From Acephala macrosclerotiorum (Eukaryota > Ascomycota > Leotiomycetes > Helotiales > Mollisiaceae): a DNA stretch of 64,000 nucleotides. Under the pieces are notes generated by a model. It was not told the DNA's origin, made no database searches, and worked only from the letters and a program-made list of their open reading frames with translations. The stretch covers positions 1 through 64,000 of the forward strand of contig MU119473.1 in NCBI GenBank assembly GCA_014904845.1, written 5' to 3'. Within the stretch, counting starts at the first letter, position 1. Each line of letters begins with the position of its first letter. Made by a program: the position numbers and the translations under genes. Below, one piece after another: positions 35,695-46,333 of this stretch.

Positions 35695-37346
35695 TCTGGC
35701 AATTGAGAGCGCTTCGAAGCACTCAATTCTCGTGCGCTATCAGAATTGCGCAGGGTGACGTTGCGTTAAGGTGGGTGGTGAAGGAGCGTCGTCGACCGGG
35801 AAGGTTGGAGGATGCGGAAGTTGTGTTGTATTGAGTTGCGAAGATGCTCTTTTATGCTGGAGATCGAAGAAGCGAATGAAGCCAAAGGTTAATGACGATA
35901 TGGTTAGCCTTGTGTACGCGGTTGGGTTGGATGCATTCACTAGAGAGGCAAAGCTGATGCTGGAGAAGTGGTTGTCATATGCGCTTCCATGACGCGAATT
36001 GAGGCTTTCGCATTGCCTTGCACGTGGTTTGCGCTTCTTCCCATGGCCTCTGATTTGCCTTGTCTGTTGTGAGTGAGGCGAATGTCCCAGACTTAGTTGA
36101 TACTTAGCCTTGTTGGTAAGTCGTATCTTGAGCTGGGACATTCCAAGCAGGAATTGTTTCTTGCGATCTCATACCGTGCGTTTTGACACTGACTTGCTCT
36201 CCATATTTCGCTTTCCTTGGATTTTAAGAGGATGCATTGCCTTCTTTTCTCTGGGGCTAATGTCCTGTGTCAATTTGGTGCTTGGAGCTGCCAGGAAGTC
36301 ATATCTTGAGAAGAGACATTCCAGCCTTTTTGCATTTCGTCAATGTCTCGAAACGCCATTCCCACGAGGCGACAGCGATGTTATTGAGATCGGCAGAGTG
36401 TTTCATTTAAGCGTAGGCGCGGGGGTTCAAAGGTAGCCTGGAGTAAAAGAAATGTTCTCTGCGCTGCCATGATGTGATTTGTGCCTCCGTTTGTTATGCG
36501 TGTGTTTTAAGTTGATGATTTACTTGGAGATAATGTCTTGCGTAGTTCGAATGAAACAAATCTTCTCGCCCTAAGTTGGTGCTTCTTGTTGGTGGTCAGC
36601 CAGATCTTGAGGGGGGAGATTCAACTATGCAATTCTTCGTATCATCAATTTCAGAATGAACTGCTCCTGCGTCTTGCAATAATTAGAATGCAGACGCAGT
36701 CGATGGAGAACTAATAGGCGTGGTTGATAGGTGGAGGATAGGAACACTTGGTTCAAGTCGATATAATTCAGACAAGGGTCACTACAGGTAGCTAGGTAGC
36801 TTCGAGAACACCGTAGGAGGCGCGATGGCCTACGATAATCAAGAAGATGGTGAGAGGAAGAGACTGATCAGGAGGAGGAAGGCCGTTACGGACACGAGTC
36901 TAATCACAGCGGAGGTTCTCTCTTCTGGTTTATATGGCGTTGGTGTTGAGGACTAGGTCTTTTGTGGACAAGGAAGCGAATAAGTTGGAAGGAAGAAAAG
37001 AAGGAAAGAGCAGCTGTAGAAGCGATGTGTAAGGCGACGAAAAAGTGGGTACAGATCCCACAACTTCAAAGTCGGAAGAGTTTTATACCTGCTTTGGCTC
37101 TCTCTCTCTCTCAAACTATTGCTCGTTCGTTTGAGTCTTAGTGTTTTGGGCTGAGTTGGTACCTGATTTTGCTGGTGTGTTGGAGCTGGATCATGGACAT
37201 TGGGATTCTATAATTTCTGTTATACCATCAGAATATTGATGCTGTCCAATCCTCAGGCTCACGTGATCAACGCCGCCTTCCTCAGGCTCGGCTCGGGTCT
37301 GCTTACCCTATTTTACACGGCGTGGCGCAGTCAACACCCATCCTCT
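35695..37346. repeat. Gene-free region with degenerate repeats and a CT microsatellite
   Basis: About 1.65 kb upstream of the DUF6604 gene with no convincing gene. Three diverged copies of a segment appear at about 36,080-36,145, 36,258-36,323 and 36,530-36,622. Each has the skeleton A-ATGTC, then TTGGTGCTT-like, then GGTAAGTC/GGAAGTCAT/GGTCAGCC, then ATCTTGAG, then GA-ATTC. A CT dinucleotide run lies at about 37,100-37,115. The repeats could be remnants of a tandem array; the resemblance is by eye and modest. Confidence 0.4.
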
Positions 37347-37587
37347 CCGTCGGAGGTGAAAGCAGCCAATTTAGATGAGGAGCCAAAATTCGATAAAACT
37401 GCAATAATATCAACGCACGACTAATAATTCTTAAATAATTCTTTGTGTGCATATACATTAGCTATCTCTGCAGTATTACTGAAAGTTTCATCAATTTCGG
37501 TTTGTAGGGTGTCGAGGTAGAAAATTTTGAGTACCCTGGATTTTGGCATTCTCGAGTGCCAAAAATGGCCACTTTCACCTCCGACGG
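37347..37587. mobile_element. MITE-like element with terminal inverted repeats, 241 bp
   Basis: CCGTCGGAGGTGAAAG at 37347-37362 is repeated exactly in inverted orientation at 37572-37587. With a few mismatches the inverted repeats extend to about 26 bp (37347-37372 and 37562-37587). Close to the right end is a palindromic stretch TTTTGGCA...TGCCAAAA around CTCGAG (37541-37564). The inner part is AT-rich and carries no frame. The same 16-nt word TTCTCGAGTGCCAAAA occurs in the element at 61943-62164, so both look like members of one non-autonomous DNA-transposon family. No clear target-site duplication was found. Confidence 0.6.
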
Positions 37588-38012
37588 AAAGCCATTTCAC
37601 CAGAAATCATTAACTTTTAACGAGGGACCTTTTCAGGACCCTGTTCTTCTGGCCAGGGATCCTAGATATGTTACTATACGTTCACAATCACACTGACAGA
37701 CACAAAGCAATTTAGAGGGTTATTTTGGTTTCCCTGTGCGTTTTACCTCCCTGAACAAATAATGCGGGGACATTTATTGTGTAACCATGCTGGGGACTGC
37801 CGTTGGTGGGTGGGTCGTCTATGCAACAACGGGGAGCGAGCTTTTGGAACGTCATGTCCTGTCGCTTATCATACTGCATCACTCAACTCCTAGTGTTTGG
37901 TAAAATTTTGTAAGGCAAGCTTCTCCATATGCAAGGGTGTTTGCTTCGCGACCCAAGATTCTGATGGTCTTCGTTGGACGAGTTCAATCGCTCAACATTC
38001 CCCTTCCTCCAG
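37588..38012. other. Intergenic spacer, no feature seen
   Basis: About 425 bp between the MITE-like element and the arrestin relic. No gene, repeat or motif stands out. Confidence 0.4.
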
Positions 38013-39420
38013 ATGTCTGTCCAAATTCAACTCGACGATCACAAGCACTCCTACACAAAATCTTGACTCCATCGGCGGGCGTATAGTTCTGAACCTTAGC
38101 CACGACGAGAGTGTATCTGGAATAGTGGTCAAGCTAGAAGGAGAGAGTAAGACGGTCACTGCAAGGGTGCCCAGAGCACTTCAGCATTTGAACCCCTCAC
38201 CAGTGGCCGGAGAAGATCGGCGGCAAGGGTCGGCAACGGGGAAACACAGGATCTTATATGAAGTCAGTCAAGTGTTTCCAATCCAAAACTCGACGGCAAC
38301 GGGTGGAAATGCGACAGAGGTCGTATATCCCTTGAAAGCTAGGTAGTACGGATGAATACCTCTTCAAGTTTAAAATGCTACTCGATATTGGGTGTTCAGA
38401 CTTGCTATCTCAACAAAATCGTCCAAATTATGACCTCGGAACCCTTTGGGAATTATCAGGACGGCCAAAACTACCATATCGACATATCAAAAAAGTTCTA
38501 CCACCATCCCTAGCCGGCTTCGGTATTGAAGCACAGGTCAGATATTACACAAAAGTCACTGTTCACCACCCCTCGAGATTTAGAGGAGACAAAAGATCCG
38601 AACATATTCTCAGACTTATCCCTTTTGATCCCACCCAAAACCCTCAATTCTTCTAAGGAGGTCTATGCTCACAGACCATACAATTTCCAGACCGGCCCAC
38701 GAGGGGAGATTGATGCCCACTTCGAGTCCGGCAGTTCTGACTTGGGACCAGAACATCCCGCTGCTGATTATCTTACGGAAATCGGATGAGAATGAAGAAC
38801 AAGTATACCTCACATTCCTGCAGCTCCACATATTTGGCTTTACAGGAATTCAGGCCAGTGACGTGGTAAGAGTAAGTAGGCTGCTCATTTTTTCCCCTAT
38901 AGGGCCCACGAGGACGTGCGGCGAGAGGAAGCTTGAGCAGTATGAGCTTCGGTAAAGAAGTGGGAAAAGCATGGGCCTAAATAATCAGAAACTAAGCTTT
39001 TTAGTAAAATTACTCGCGGATTTTTAATTAATGCAAGGATTTAAACATGTCGTAAGGCCTTATTTAGGGGGAAAACAAGCAGCCTAAAAGTAAAAACAAA
39101 TAGTCGGACAATCTTGAGCCTAAATGGTTTAGCCATGTCTATCTAAGCTCCATCAGAAAAAGAGATGATGCCAGACTCTAAGCTATGGGATCGCCTTCCG
39201 CTACCTAGCGCTGCGGAACCTTCATTTGAGTTGTAATTTGAGAAGGACATATGACCTGGAGGTAGGAGTCGGATTGGGGTACAGAGTCCCACAGAATACA
39301 CGAGGATGTGTTAAACGTACCAATTTCCTTTTTTTGGAGACTTCCTCCTAACAGATGAACCAGGCGCAAACTGTGTTCGTCCCTCTCCGCTTCAAGTTGA
39401 GATCTCCTTAGGTAGAGATA
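38013..39420 (+). pseudogene. Arrestin-like protein gene, frameshifted
   Basis: Protein similarity to fungal arrestin-domain adaptors is spread over all three forward frames. It opens at ATG 38013 with M-S-V-Q-I-Q-L-D-D, then jumps one base into L-D-S-I-G-G-R-I-V-L-N-L and I-V-V-K-L-E-G-E-S (arrestin_N start, about 38,065-38,160). Around 38,342 it jumps again into D-E-Y-L-F-K-F-K, then H-I-K-K-V-L-P-P-S-L, then V-R-Y-Y-T-K-V-T-V (38,350-38,560). Another shift leads to P-A-V-L-T-W-D-Q-N-I-P-L and the G-F-T-G-I segment (38,700-38,870). Near 39,180-39,310 come L-W-D-R-L-P-L-P and, one frame over, R-T-Y-D-L-E-V-G-V-G-L-G-Y. Order and spacing fit one ancestral gene with at least four breaks. Functional relatives recruit ubiquitin ligases to membrane transporters; this copy cannot. 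Confidence 0.75.
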
Positions 39421-39962
39421 TATCTCCATCTTCCAGTGCTGACTAATCTGATGGTCACCTGCCACCAACATACAAATCTTCTTTTAGGCCAGAAAATAAT
39501 GCCACAGAGGAGGCTGACCTAGAGGATGTGCTGCTAGGTTATGGGGATGTCACGAGAAGTAACACTTAGTATTGACAGTGCTCCGATTGAAGGCTCTGTG
39601 AGGGAAGAGGGGGATTTAGCAGATTTGAAGAGCAAGAGTGTAGAATGAGGAGAAAATTCAAGTTTTAGATGATCTTGAACCCTATCATTTGGCTGAGAGT
39701 TCCAAGAATTACTGGGAATGAAGTGTATTCGGTGCATGGTTTAATAGTACAATCTTCGAACGTTTGGCATTAAAATCTTCGGGTTCAATTCCTATTCTGT
39801 CATTAAGCTAACATGAACGGTAAACAAATCCCCTGCTGTCAAAAAGTAACTGAAAAAAGGAATCTCGATTATAGGAAATGAAAAAGCAGATAAATCTATA
39901 GAGAAAGCTCATCTAATGAAAATCAAGCACTCGTACGACAAAGAATGCCATTCTGAGAATAA
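39421..39962. other. Gene-free spacer
   Basis: About 540 bp between the arrestin and GMC relics. A minus-strand frame at 39534-39737 shows no recognisable domain. Nothing else is seen. Confidence 0.4.
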
Positions 39963-40240
39963 TCAATGAGAAACATCTTGATTAATAACATCTGCGGCCC
40001 TTTCACTCATAATATAAAGAGGCAATGTAGAGAAGAATCCGGGAGTCTTTGGGAAGGCACTTACATCCACGACCCTCAACCCAGTAATACCCCTAACTCG
40101 AAACTCGAAATCAAAAACCGTAGTCGGATCTCCATATTTCCTAATAGCCGCGGTACAGCCGGCATAATATCCGAATGCCTGTTACGCGATGAAAATTTTC
40201 GTATCTGCCTTAGAGGTGATATTCGGTCCCCAAAGTAAAA
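39963..40240 (-). pseudogene. C-terminal relic of a GMC-type oxidoreductase
   Basis: On the minus strand, from about 40,240 down to the stop at 39963-39965, the translation carries the C-terminal signature of FAD-dependent glucose-methanol-choline oxidoreductases: a D-T-K segment, F-G-Y-Y-A-G-C-T-A-A-I, then R-V-R-G-I-T-G-L-R-V-V-D, F-P-K-T-P-G-F-F, and S-E-R-A-A-D-V-I. There is an in-frame TAA shortly before F-G-Y-Y. The rest of the roughly 550-residue enzyme, including the N-terminal dinucleotide-binding G-x-G-x-x-G, is absent; the next sequence upstream is spacer and then another gene. It is a truncated dead fragment. Confidence 0.72.
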
Positions 40241-40340
40241 CAAGACAATAATCATTTTATAGAGACAACAAAATAACTGTAAAGCCGCCAAGAACTTCAA
40301 CGGTAACCTATGTCATAACTCCAGATATGACGAGGAACCA

Positions 40341-41573
40341 CTAGCCAACATAGACATCCCCATCCACCGCAGTGATAATATCAAGCCATGATCTGGGTGA
40401 CGAGACTGCTCGATGGAGAATAAAATCAGCGTTTCCTCTAAACAAAAATGCTAGACCCAGCTGACCAGCCACAAGTTGCTTGTCTTCGAAAGCAGCGAGC
40501 AGGAGAGTTTGAAGCGTAGCTTGTGTAGGATTAAGCCTGTACGCCGCAAGCAACGCCTTGTGGAATCTCAAACACCTATTCAAAAACTGATCGACATCAC
40601 CTAGGCTTGATCGGTGAAGTGTATCTTCTGTGCAGGTAAGGGGAAGGCTCAGCGCCGCGGCCATCATTGCATGGACAATAGTGACCTGTCTTGCCAATAA
40701 TTCTTCATGCCAAACGCGATACTCAATCAGCCTTTCGTATGATTCGAACGAGATTAACATCCAGGCTAACTTTGTCCTCTCCCGTTCATACAGCCACAGC
40801 ATGGCATCTCCTAAATCTGAAGCGTATCGGAATCTGAGCTGTAGTTCTTGATATTCCCCTTCGGGGAAGAAATAGAGGCAGTTTTGATGGTCGATATTCT
40901 GGATAAAGAGTAAGGCGCCGACATTGGGAAAACGTGTCCAATCTTGAACAGTGCTTGGCAATACAACTTGATGTGTCTCATCCGTATGATTCTCTTTATT
41001 TATACGCCATAGTCCGGTAGCACATTTCTTCAGCGAGGAATAGTCCTGATTTGGTGTGCCATAGCACTTGCGGCTCTCTCACTGCAATTGATTTTGACGA
41101 TGAGGAGCCTGTCCGTCTGGATTAGGGTAAATGTTCCGATGCTAGTTTTGATGACTAGACGACCAGAAGACTCTTTGATACTGCTGAAGTGTTGGGTGAT
41201 CAACCGAAACAGACCGTCGCGAGAACACTTTGCATAGTACGTATCTGTATCGTAGAACAACTGTTGAAAAGAACATGTTTCTGTCTCCATGAGGCCGGCA
41301 CGGGGTTGTCCTGGCAGAAGTTGTAGTACACTGGCTAGCTCAAAAGCGCAGCTACCGAATACCCTAGAGGTGTTCGATGGGTGGAGAATCTCCTCGGCGC
41401 TGGCATCGAGCATTGGTCCTCGAAATACAGGCATATCGATAACTAACCCGTCTGCTCTATCGAGTATGCGAAGCATATTGTACGACTTATCGATTTCTAG
41501 CTTTTGCCGAAGGGCCCGATCTAATTTATTAAGCTCTATTTTTTCCCCGCGGTATGTCAGCTCGAAGTTTTTT
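40341..41573 (-). pseudogene. Frameshifted unknown reading frames downstream of the SesB-like hydrolase
   Basis: Two long minus-strand frames, 41030-41476 (open upstream to about 41,570 without an ATG) and 40341-40961 (open upstream to about 41,060), look like parts of one protein. Near 41,065-41,090 the first frame must shift by one base to enter the second through K-C-Y-G-T-P-N-Q-D-Y. The composition is helical, with L-R-I-L-D-R-A-D-G and R-L-N-P-T-Q-A-T-L-Q-T-L-L-L-A-A-F segments. No domain is recognised. Lying directly after a SesB-like lipase gene on the same strand, it may once have been the C-terminal half of that gene, since such lipase domains often head larger STAND-type proteins. 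I found no intron that joins them in frame. A separate broken gene is equally possible. Confidence 0.45.
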
Positions 41574-41574
41574 A

Positions 41575-42815
41575 TTAGGAAGGAGGAAAGGCTGTGCAGT
41601 GCCCACCTTGTTTCAAAGCTGCCTCTTCATTCATAATTTTTGGTGCTAAGCTTGCATCTGTAACAAAATTCCGGATGACCCTCTGGACCTTCTTATAACC
41701 AGGGTCACCCCGAGCCCCAAATTTACACATTTGAGTGTGGTTGGCATCGATTCCTTCTTGACCTTCAGCTGCATCTCCGATAGTTGAGGAGAAATCGTCT
41801 ACGACCTAGAAATATGACAAGTAGTTAGAACAAGAGATTTGTAATGTTCTCTACATAATGAACTTTCCTTGGCATCGAGGCCATAGAGACCGCTCATCCC
41901 TTTCTCTTCCCGAAAAGAATGGATCTTGATATCGTCGCGAATCATTTTGCTGAACTCATTTGCAATCCGCTGAAGTTCTATGCTTTCAACATGTAGAGCT
42001 TGTAAGACGCTAGTGGATGGTGCTTGTACTGCAACTTTAGCTAGATTGCTTGCAAGTTTGGCCCATGGAGCCCAAAGAGAGCCTCGGTGAGGAGTGCCAA
42101 GAAAGATAACCCCATATGTGTCTTGATAGAGTTTTTGTTGCCTGGGTTGGAATTTTGCACCTAGGGATAAGCGCAGTGCCTAGACGTTCTTTGTTAACTG
42201 CATTCTTAAACAATTTCGCAGCTGGGATTCCAGACCTCTTTCACAATTATGCCACCTAGACTATGACAGACGAATATGATTGGACGATTGATGTCCTTTC
42301 CGACTTTAGCAGAAGCCCGATGCAGAAGTATATTTGCCTACCTGTCTTTCACCCAGTACGTCGCCAACCAAGTTCTGAGCGTGTTGCGTGATATTGTTCT
42401 GACTGGCTGCTCGAAATGTGGCAAGAACATCGGAAGAATAACCGAAGGTGAGGAGTCGTACATTCGGCAGATCGTCTGCAAGGAGATCCTTTGGCCAGAA
42501 CGTCGTAGATCTATCAGAAGTATTGTTTGCAGTCTCCGTCGAGCCACCCTTGTCTCTTGGTCCTTTTGACAGTCTACGGGTTAGACTCCGGAAAGGGTTC
42601 AGGTTTGGCAGACTGCTTCGCATAGATGACAGTGGCTTAAGAGACCATGTTTCGACCGGATCGCCTTGGAGCCCGTGAACAAAAACCACGCTGTACGAGG
42701 ATCCCGTTAGCATAAGCGTCTCGAGACTGTGCTGAGTAGGGGATTCTGACTCTGCAGAGATAGGCTCCGTTCCGGGATCGATGATTTGAACCCCTGTGCA
42801 ATTCGGCCGTGCCAT
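41575..42815 (-). CDS. SesB-like / DUF676-type alpha/beta hydrolase, four exons, about 359 aa
   Basis: Proposed exons on the minus strand are 42815-42353, 42303-42236, 42179-41855 and 41798-41575. The three introns are 49-56 bp and the frame is open throughout. The protein has V-V-F-V-H-G-L-Q-G (oxyanion region, about 43-51), then D-P-V-E-T-W, the P-K-D-L-L segment, the nucleophile elbow C-H-S-L-G-G (Ser169) and F-L-G-T-P-H-R-G-S with His208. This is the usual picture of SesB-like lipases and esterases found free or at the N-terminus of fungal STAND/NLR-like proteins. The C-terminal 75 residues include D-F-S-S-T-I-G-D-A-A-E-G-Q-E-G-I-D-A-N-H. The last intron's acceptor is uncertain by 7 nt, with two possible AGs. 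Substrate unknown. Frames downstream are broken. Confidence 0.72.
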
Positions 42816-44357
42816 GATAGCTCCTCAGGAAGAAGCGGGAAAACAAAGTGAAGACATCTTATTAAAGTTCGAAAATGCAGCAAGATGGTAAGGAGTCCTG
42901 TTGAAAGAGGAGGGGAGCCTCAGCTGAAGTGAAAAAAGCAATATTTTGTGTCACTGTATCAGACTGCATCCCCTCAACGCATCCAGCCACAAGAGTTTGA
43001 TTGGCCGCTCCTGTTGAAATATATATCACGCGGGAGGTCAGCCCACTGAGCAAACGCCCGGGCCCCTGAACAGAGCAAAGCCCAACATCGCCATAACAAC
43101 TGTACAGAATGGCAAAAGTGAGTTGATATTTGCGATCGACAACCCAAATATAGTATTCTTTCAAGATTTGGGAATTTTCCGAGCAGCTTCCAAAAATCTC
43201 ATTGTTTTGGTGTTTCCACTCGAAGTGAAGAGTGCTTACTCCCGCCTTCGTCCCCCTCCCCTCCTAGTTGTTAAAAAGGGGGCAGGGTTTTTGGTGAGTT
43301 CTATTACTATTCACAAGGTCGATGTGTACTTAGTCTTAATCTCTCAAATATGTATACTATGCTTACGGCTTGCATTAGCGCTAAAGGTGAAAGTCGAGGC
43401 GCTAATTATATTACTATTACATGGTAGGTCTAATAACTACACCTTCTCACGTTTAAATAAATCAAAGATATATCTTTTCGTAAAGCTTAAACTAGTTTCA
43501 TATCTCTAGCATTTCAACTTATAATTATAATTTTTTCAATGAGCATAGCTTTGGGTCTGCGACCACCTTCAAAATGACTTGTGCATTGCTCCCCGTCTTT
43601 CTATCTATCGGCCTTCTTTGGGAGGGAGTTCAGAGCTAATGACTTCAGTGAATCAAAGGATACTCGATAATTCAGTCTCGAAGACTCTATTAATCGATCT
43701 CAGTTGAAAGGCGTCGAGGGAACATCAAGCCTGCAATGTATTCCAGGACCACGAGTCTTCGCTGAGAAGCATATGGGCAGACAACTTCGAGGTTATGCCC
43801 GTCCGAAACTAAGGGAGCTCTTGTATCAATCTTGATATAATATCAAATTATCAGTTTCCTCTTGCAGGATATTGAATTTAGGGGAGGAGGAATGGAAAGC
43901 CAAGGCATAGGAATGAGCACGTGACACCCCTTTTCATCGAAGCTTGCCAGTGGAACTTGTAATGATCTCAGCTTCTGATTGATCACTTGAATACCAAATG
44001 CTATATTTTATTTAATTAGCTTCTATATTTGAATACTGAGAAGTATAGAGTCTGCCAATACATGCTAATATATTCCAAATGGCTTGCTCTATAACTTGGA
44101 TCATTTTCGTTTAAAGTAAAAGCTTCAGACTCCTAGGGCATCAGAATCTGTGAACGGCTCGATATCGAATGAGGAATCAAAACACGGCGGTGAATCTTCA
44201 AAATCCATCAATCAATTAAGGTTCGATATCTGGCTTTCAATTCTTCTTACTGCATCACAACTCCAAAGTCGCACCAACGCGTCCCGACATTCCTTCGATC
44301 CTGTCTTTGCCCCATCATAACTCCAACACCATATCGATCCCTAAGTCAAACCTCAAT
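42816..44357. other. Divergent intergenic region
   Basis: About 1.5 kb separating divergently transcribed genes (hydrolase on minus, 44358 gene on plus). The forward frame at 43123-43509 is repetitive in composition and has no recognisable domain; I do not regard it as a gene. No repeat was recognised. Confidence 0.45.
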
Positions 44358-45209
44358 ATGGTATTCAATCATATCAAAGAGACCATTCGGTCGCGTCGCG
44401 GTCGCGATTCTCGCCCCGCCTCTGCTATGCCTGCTTTCCACCCAGATACGACCGAAAGGGATGAGCAGCAGGAGCGCGCCGACCAACTTCAAGAGACAAT
44501 GAACGTCTTCAGCATGCTTGGTCATTCGATCTCAAGCAAGAGAATCCGTCTACCACCCATTCCCAGCTTCAAGCCGTTGAACCTCTCATCTATGGGAGAC
44601 CTCTTCAAAAGCACAGATGAGCCCGATCCAGAAGCTAGTAAGTTCGCAGAGAATCGTGCTTTTACGACGCGTTCTCGCATCTTCAAACACTTAGCTAACT
44701 GTTTGTGACATTTAGTTCCTGCCGAAATCCGACGCAAACCATGTCCTTTTCCTTCGCCTGCAACTACATTCGATGCAGCTTTCTCTGCCAGCAGCCCTGC
44801 TCGCTCGGAAATGTATTACGAAAAGCTACGAGAATTCGATCCGTGCGCCCCGGTGACCCATCCCTTCCTCCACAAGCGAGCCCGTGAAGCCTTGAAGCGC
44901 CGATACCTAAGCAAGTTCACCCAAGAAGGCGTCCCGCGTTCCGACAACGACGATGTCAGTGGTGTTTGCGGTGCTAGCATTCGGCGAGAATACGGATTTA
45001 GAACTGAAACTGGCACTTGGTGCAATGCTGCACAGTTGGATCTCAAGGTCTTGGAGGATATTGTGTGGGTCAGAGAGCGATTTGCGCAGGCGAAGCAGGA
45101 GGAGCCGACCGACGACGATATCATCCGGTGGTATGATGCTGAGCAGTTTGATGTGGGTGCCAAGTCAGTGATGTCTTTTGAGGGAAGTACTTTTAACAAG
45201 GACTTCTAG
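44358..45209 (+). CDS. Two-exon hypothetical protein sharing the unknown motif of the 30533 gene, 257 aa
   Basis: Exon 1 is 44358-44637 and exon 2 is 44716-45209. The 78-bp intron has a textbook donor (GTAAGT), a GCTAAC branch site and a TAG acceptor. ATG 44358 is the first true ATG of the frame. The N-terminal half is basic and Ser/Pro-rich. The C-terminal half has R-E-A-L-K-R-R-Y-L, then about 70 residues, then T-D-D-D-I-I-R-W-Y-D-A-E-Q-F-D-V, the same layout as the repeated module in the protein starting at 30533 (helix with R-Y-L, later D-D-x-x-I-x-x-Y-x-A-x-x-F-D). No signal peptide or membrane span is seen. Function unknown; the shared motif suggests a lineage-specific family scattered near this locus. 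Confidence 0.75.
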
Positions 45210-45601
45210 GTAGGCGTTTGCTGGTGGAAGAGGTTATGATTGAGACTGTCAGGACGACTTGGGACGTGGGTGGCGGCTCTCCTTCATGTATGTTTGTGGT
45301 CTTTGTGGAAGTGAATGTTGTATAGTATAAAGATCCTCATGATCTCTCTCCCTAGCTGGGACTTTGCAGCCATCTTTCATTGCCACCTCAAATAAAAAGA
45401 ATGAAGCCCTCCCAATCAGATACTCAATCTCAATCTTTCAATCGAGTTCAACTTTATCTAATGTCAGCCAGGTCTTTCCAGCCAGAATCAATACTTCAAC
45501 GGCGAAACCCATCCGCCATTCTCCAACAGCTACACAATCAAACTTCTTCGAATGTACCCCAGCCTTAACGACATCCAAATCGTAACTCCACCGCACCAAA
45601 C
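45210..45601. other. Short intergenic region
   Basis: Spacer of 390 bp between two plus-strand genes. No motif beyond ordinary promoter-like sequence was recognised. Confidence 0.4.
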
Positions 45602-46333
45602 ATGCTGTCAGAACCTCAAAACTCCCAAATTCAATCCTGGCCGAGCGAATCTTATGATACCGTGACACTGCTAGAAACCTCCCCGCCACCCGCTCGTCCT
45701 ATCGTAAATCTTCCTATGCCGCCAAGGCAAACTTCGCCATCCACGGCACATTTTCAGCACCAAGCACGCGAGATTTCGTCAACTCAAGAAAAAACACATG
45801 CTCAACAATCCCAAATGTTAATGGCACAAGCTCCATCTCCACAAGCCGCCCCACCTCGTGATGGTACACCAGTTCCTCCGCCATTACTCCCAACATTTCG
45901 ACCCCGAATCCGGGTCGAGACCCAGCCCCAATACTTATATAGATATTCCTCCCACCAACCACAAGCCCTCTATTCCCACCAACCTCACATCCAAACACCA
46001 ACCACCCACCCTCCCTCACCCTCCCTTTCCCTCCGTCCAGATACACCAGTTCCACCACCCGCACTACCAGGCCGCTACTACCAAGCCATAAACTGGATCT
46101 TCACTCGCTACACAGAAGAGTTTCCAGGCGCAGTACCAACAGTGAGGGGACAAGCTATGATACGTGCATTGATAGATGGGGAGCTGTTGGAGCTGGAGAA
46201 GATAAGGTATGAGTTTATGAAGTTGTTGAATGCGGGGAGGGAGAGGGAGAGCTTTGTGGTGTTTGCGGAGCGTATGTTAACTAGGTGGGAGGAAAAGAAG
46301 GGGAATGGGGCTGGAAATGGGAATGGTGTCTGA
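45602..46333 (+). CDS. Proline-rich hypothetical protein, 243 aa, single exon
   Basis: The first 155 residues are low-complexity, rich in Pro, Gln, Ser and His. They contain two related phrases (D-G-T-P-V-P-P-P-L-L-P and D-T-P-V-P-P-P-A-L-P-G) that look like SH3-type ligand motifs. A compact helical segment follows (about 158-230: Y-Y-Q-A-I-N-W-I-F, then R-A-L-I-D-G-E-L-L-E-L-E-K-I), and the tail is Gly/Asn-rich. The frame is open over 732 bp, with a change in base usage between the C-rich first part and G-rich second part. No family is recognised. The disordered-plus-helical layout is common in fungal regulatory proteins, but no role can be stated. Confidence 0.6.
   Translation: MLSEPQNSQIQSWPSESYDTVTLLETSPPPARPIVNLPMPPRQTSPSTAHFQHQAREISSTQEKTHAQQSQMLMAQAPSPQAAPPRDGTPVPPPLLPTFRPRIRVETQPQYLYRYSSHQPQALYSHQPHIQTPTTHPPSPSLSLRPDTPVPPPALPGRYYQAINWIFTRYTEEFPGAVPTVRGQAMIRALIDGELLELEKIRYEFMKLLNAGRERESFVVFAERMLTRWEEKKGNGAGNGNGV

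Noticed and set aside
39740..39830. Possible tRNA suggested by a GGTTCAATTCC box
   Set aside because: No matching acceptor stem, D-loop box or anticodon arm at proper spacing.
43123..43509. 128-codon plus-strand frame
   Set aside because: Low-complexity reading rich in Ile, Leu and Val with no homologue I know, in an otherwise non-coding divergent intergenic region.
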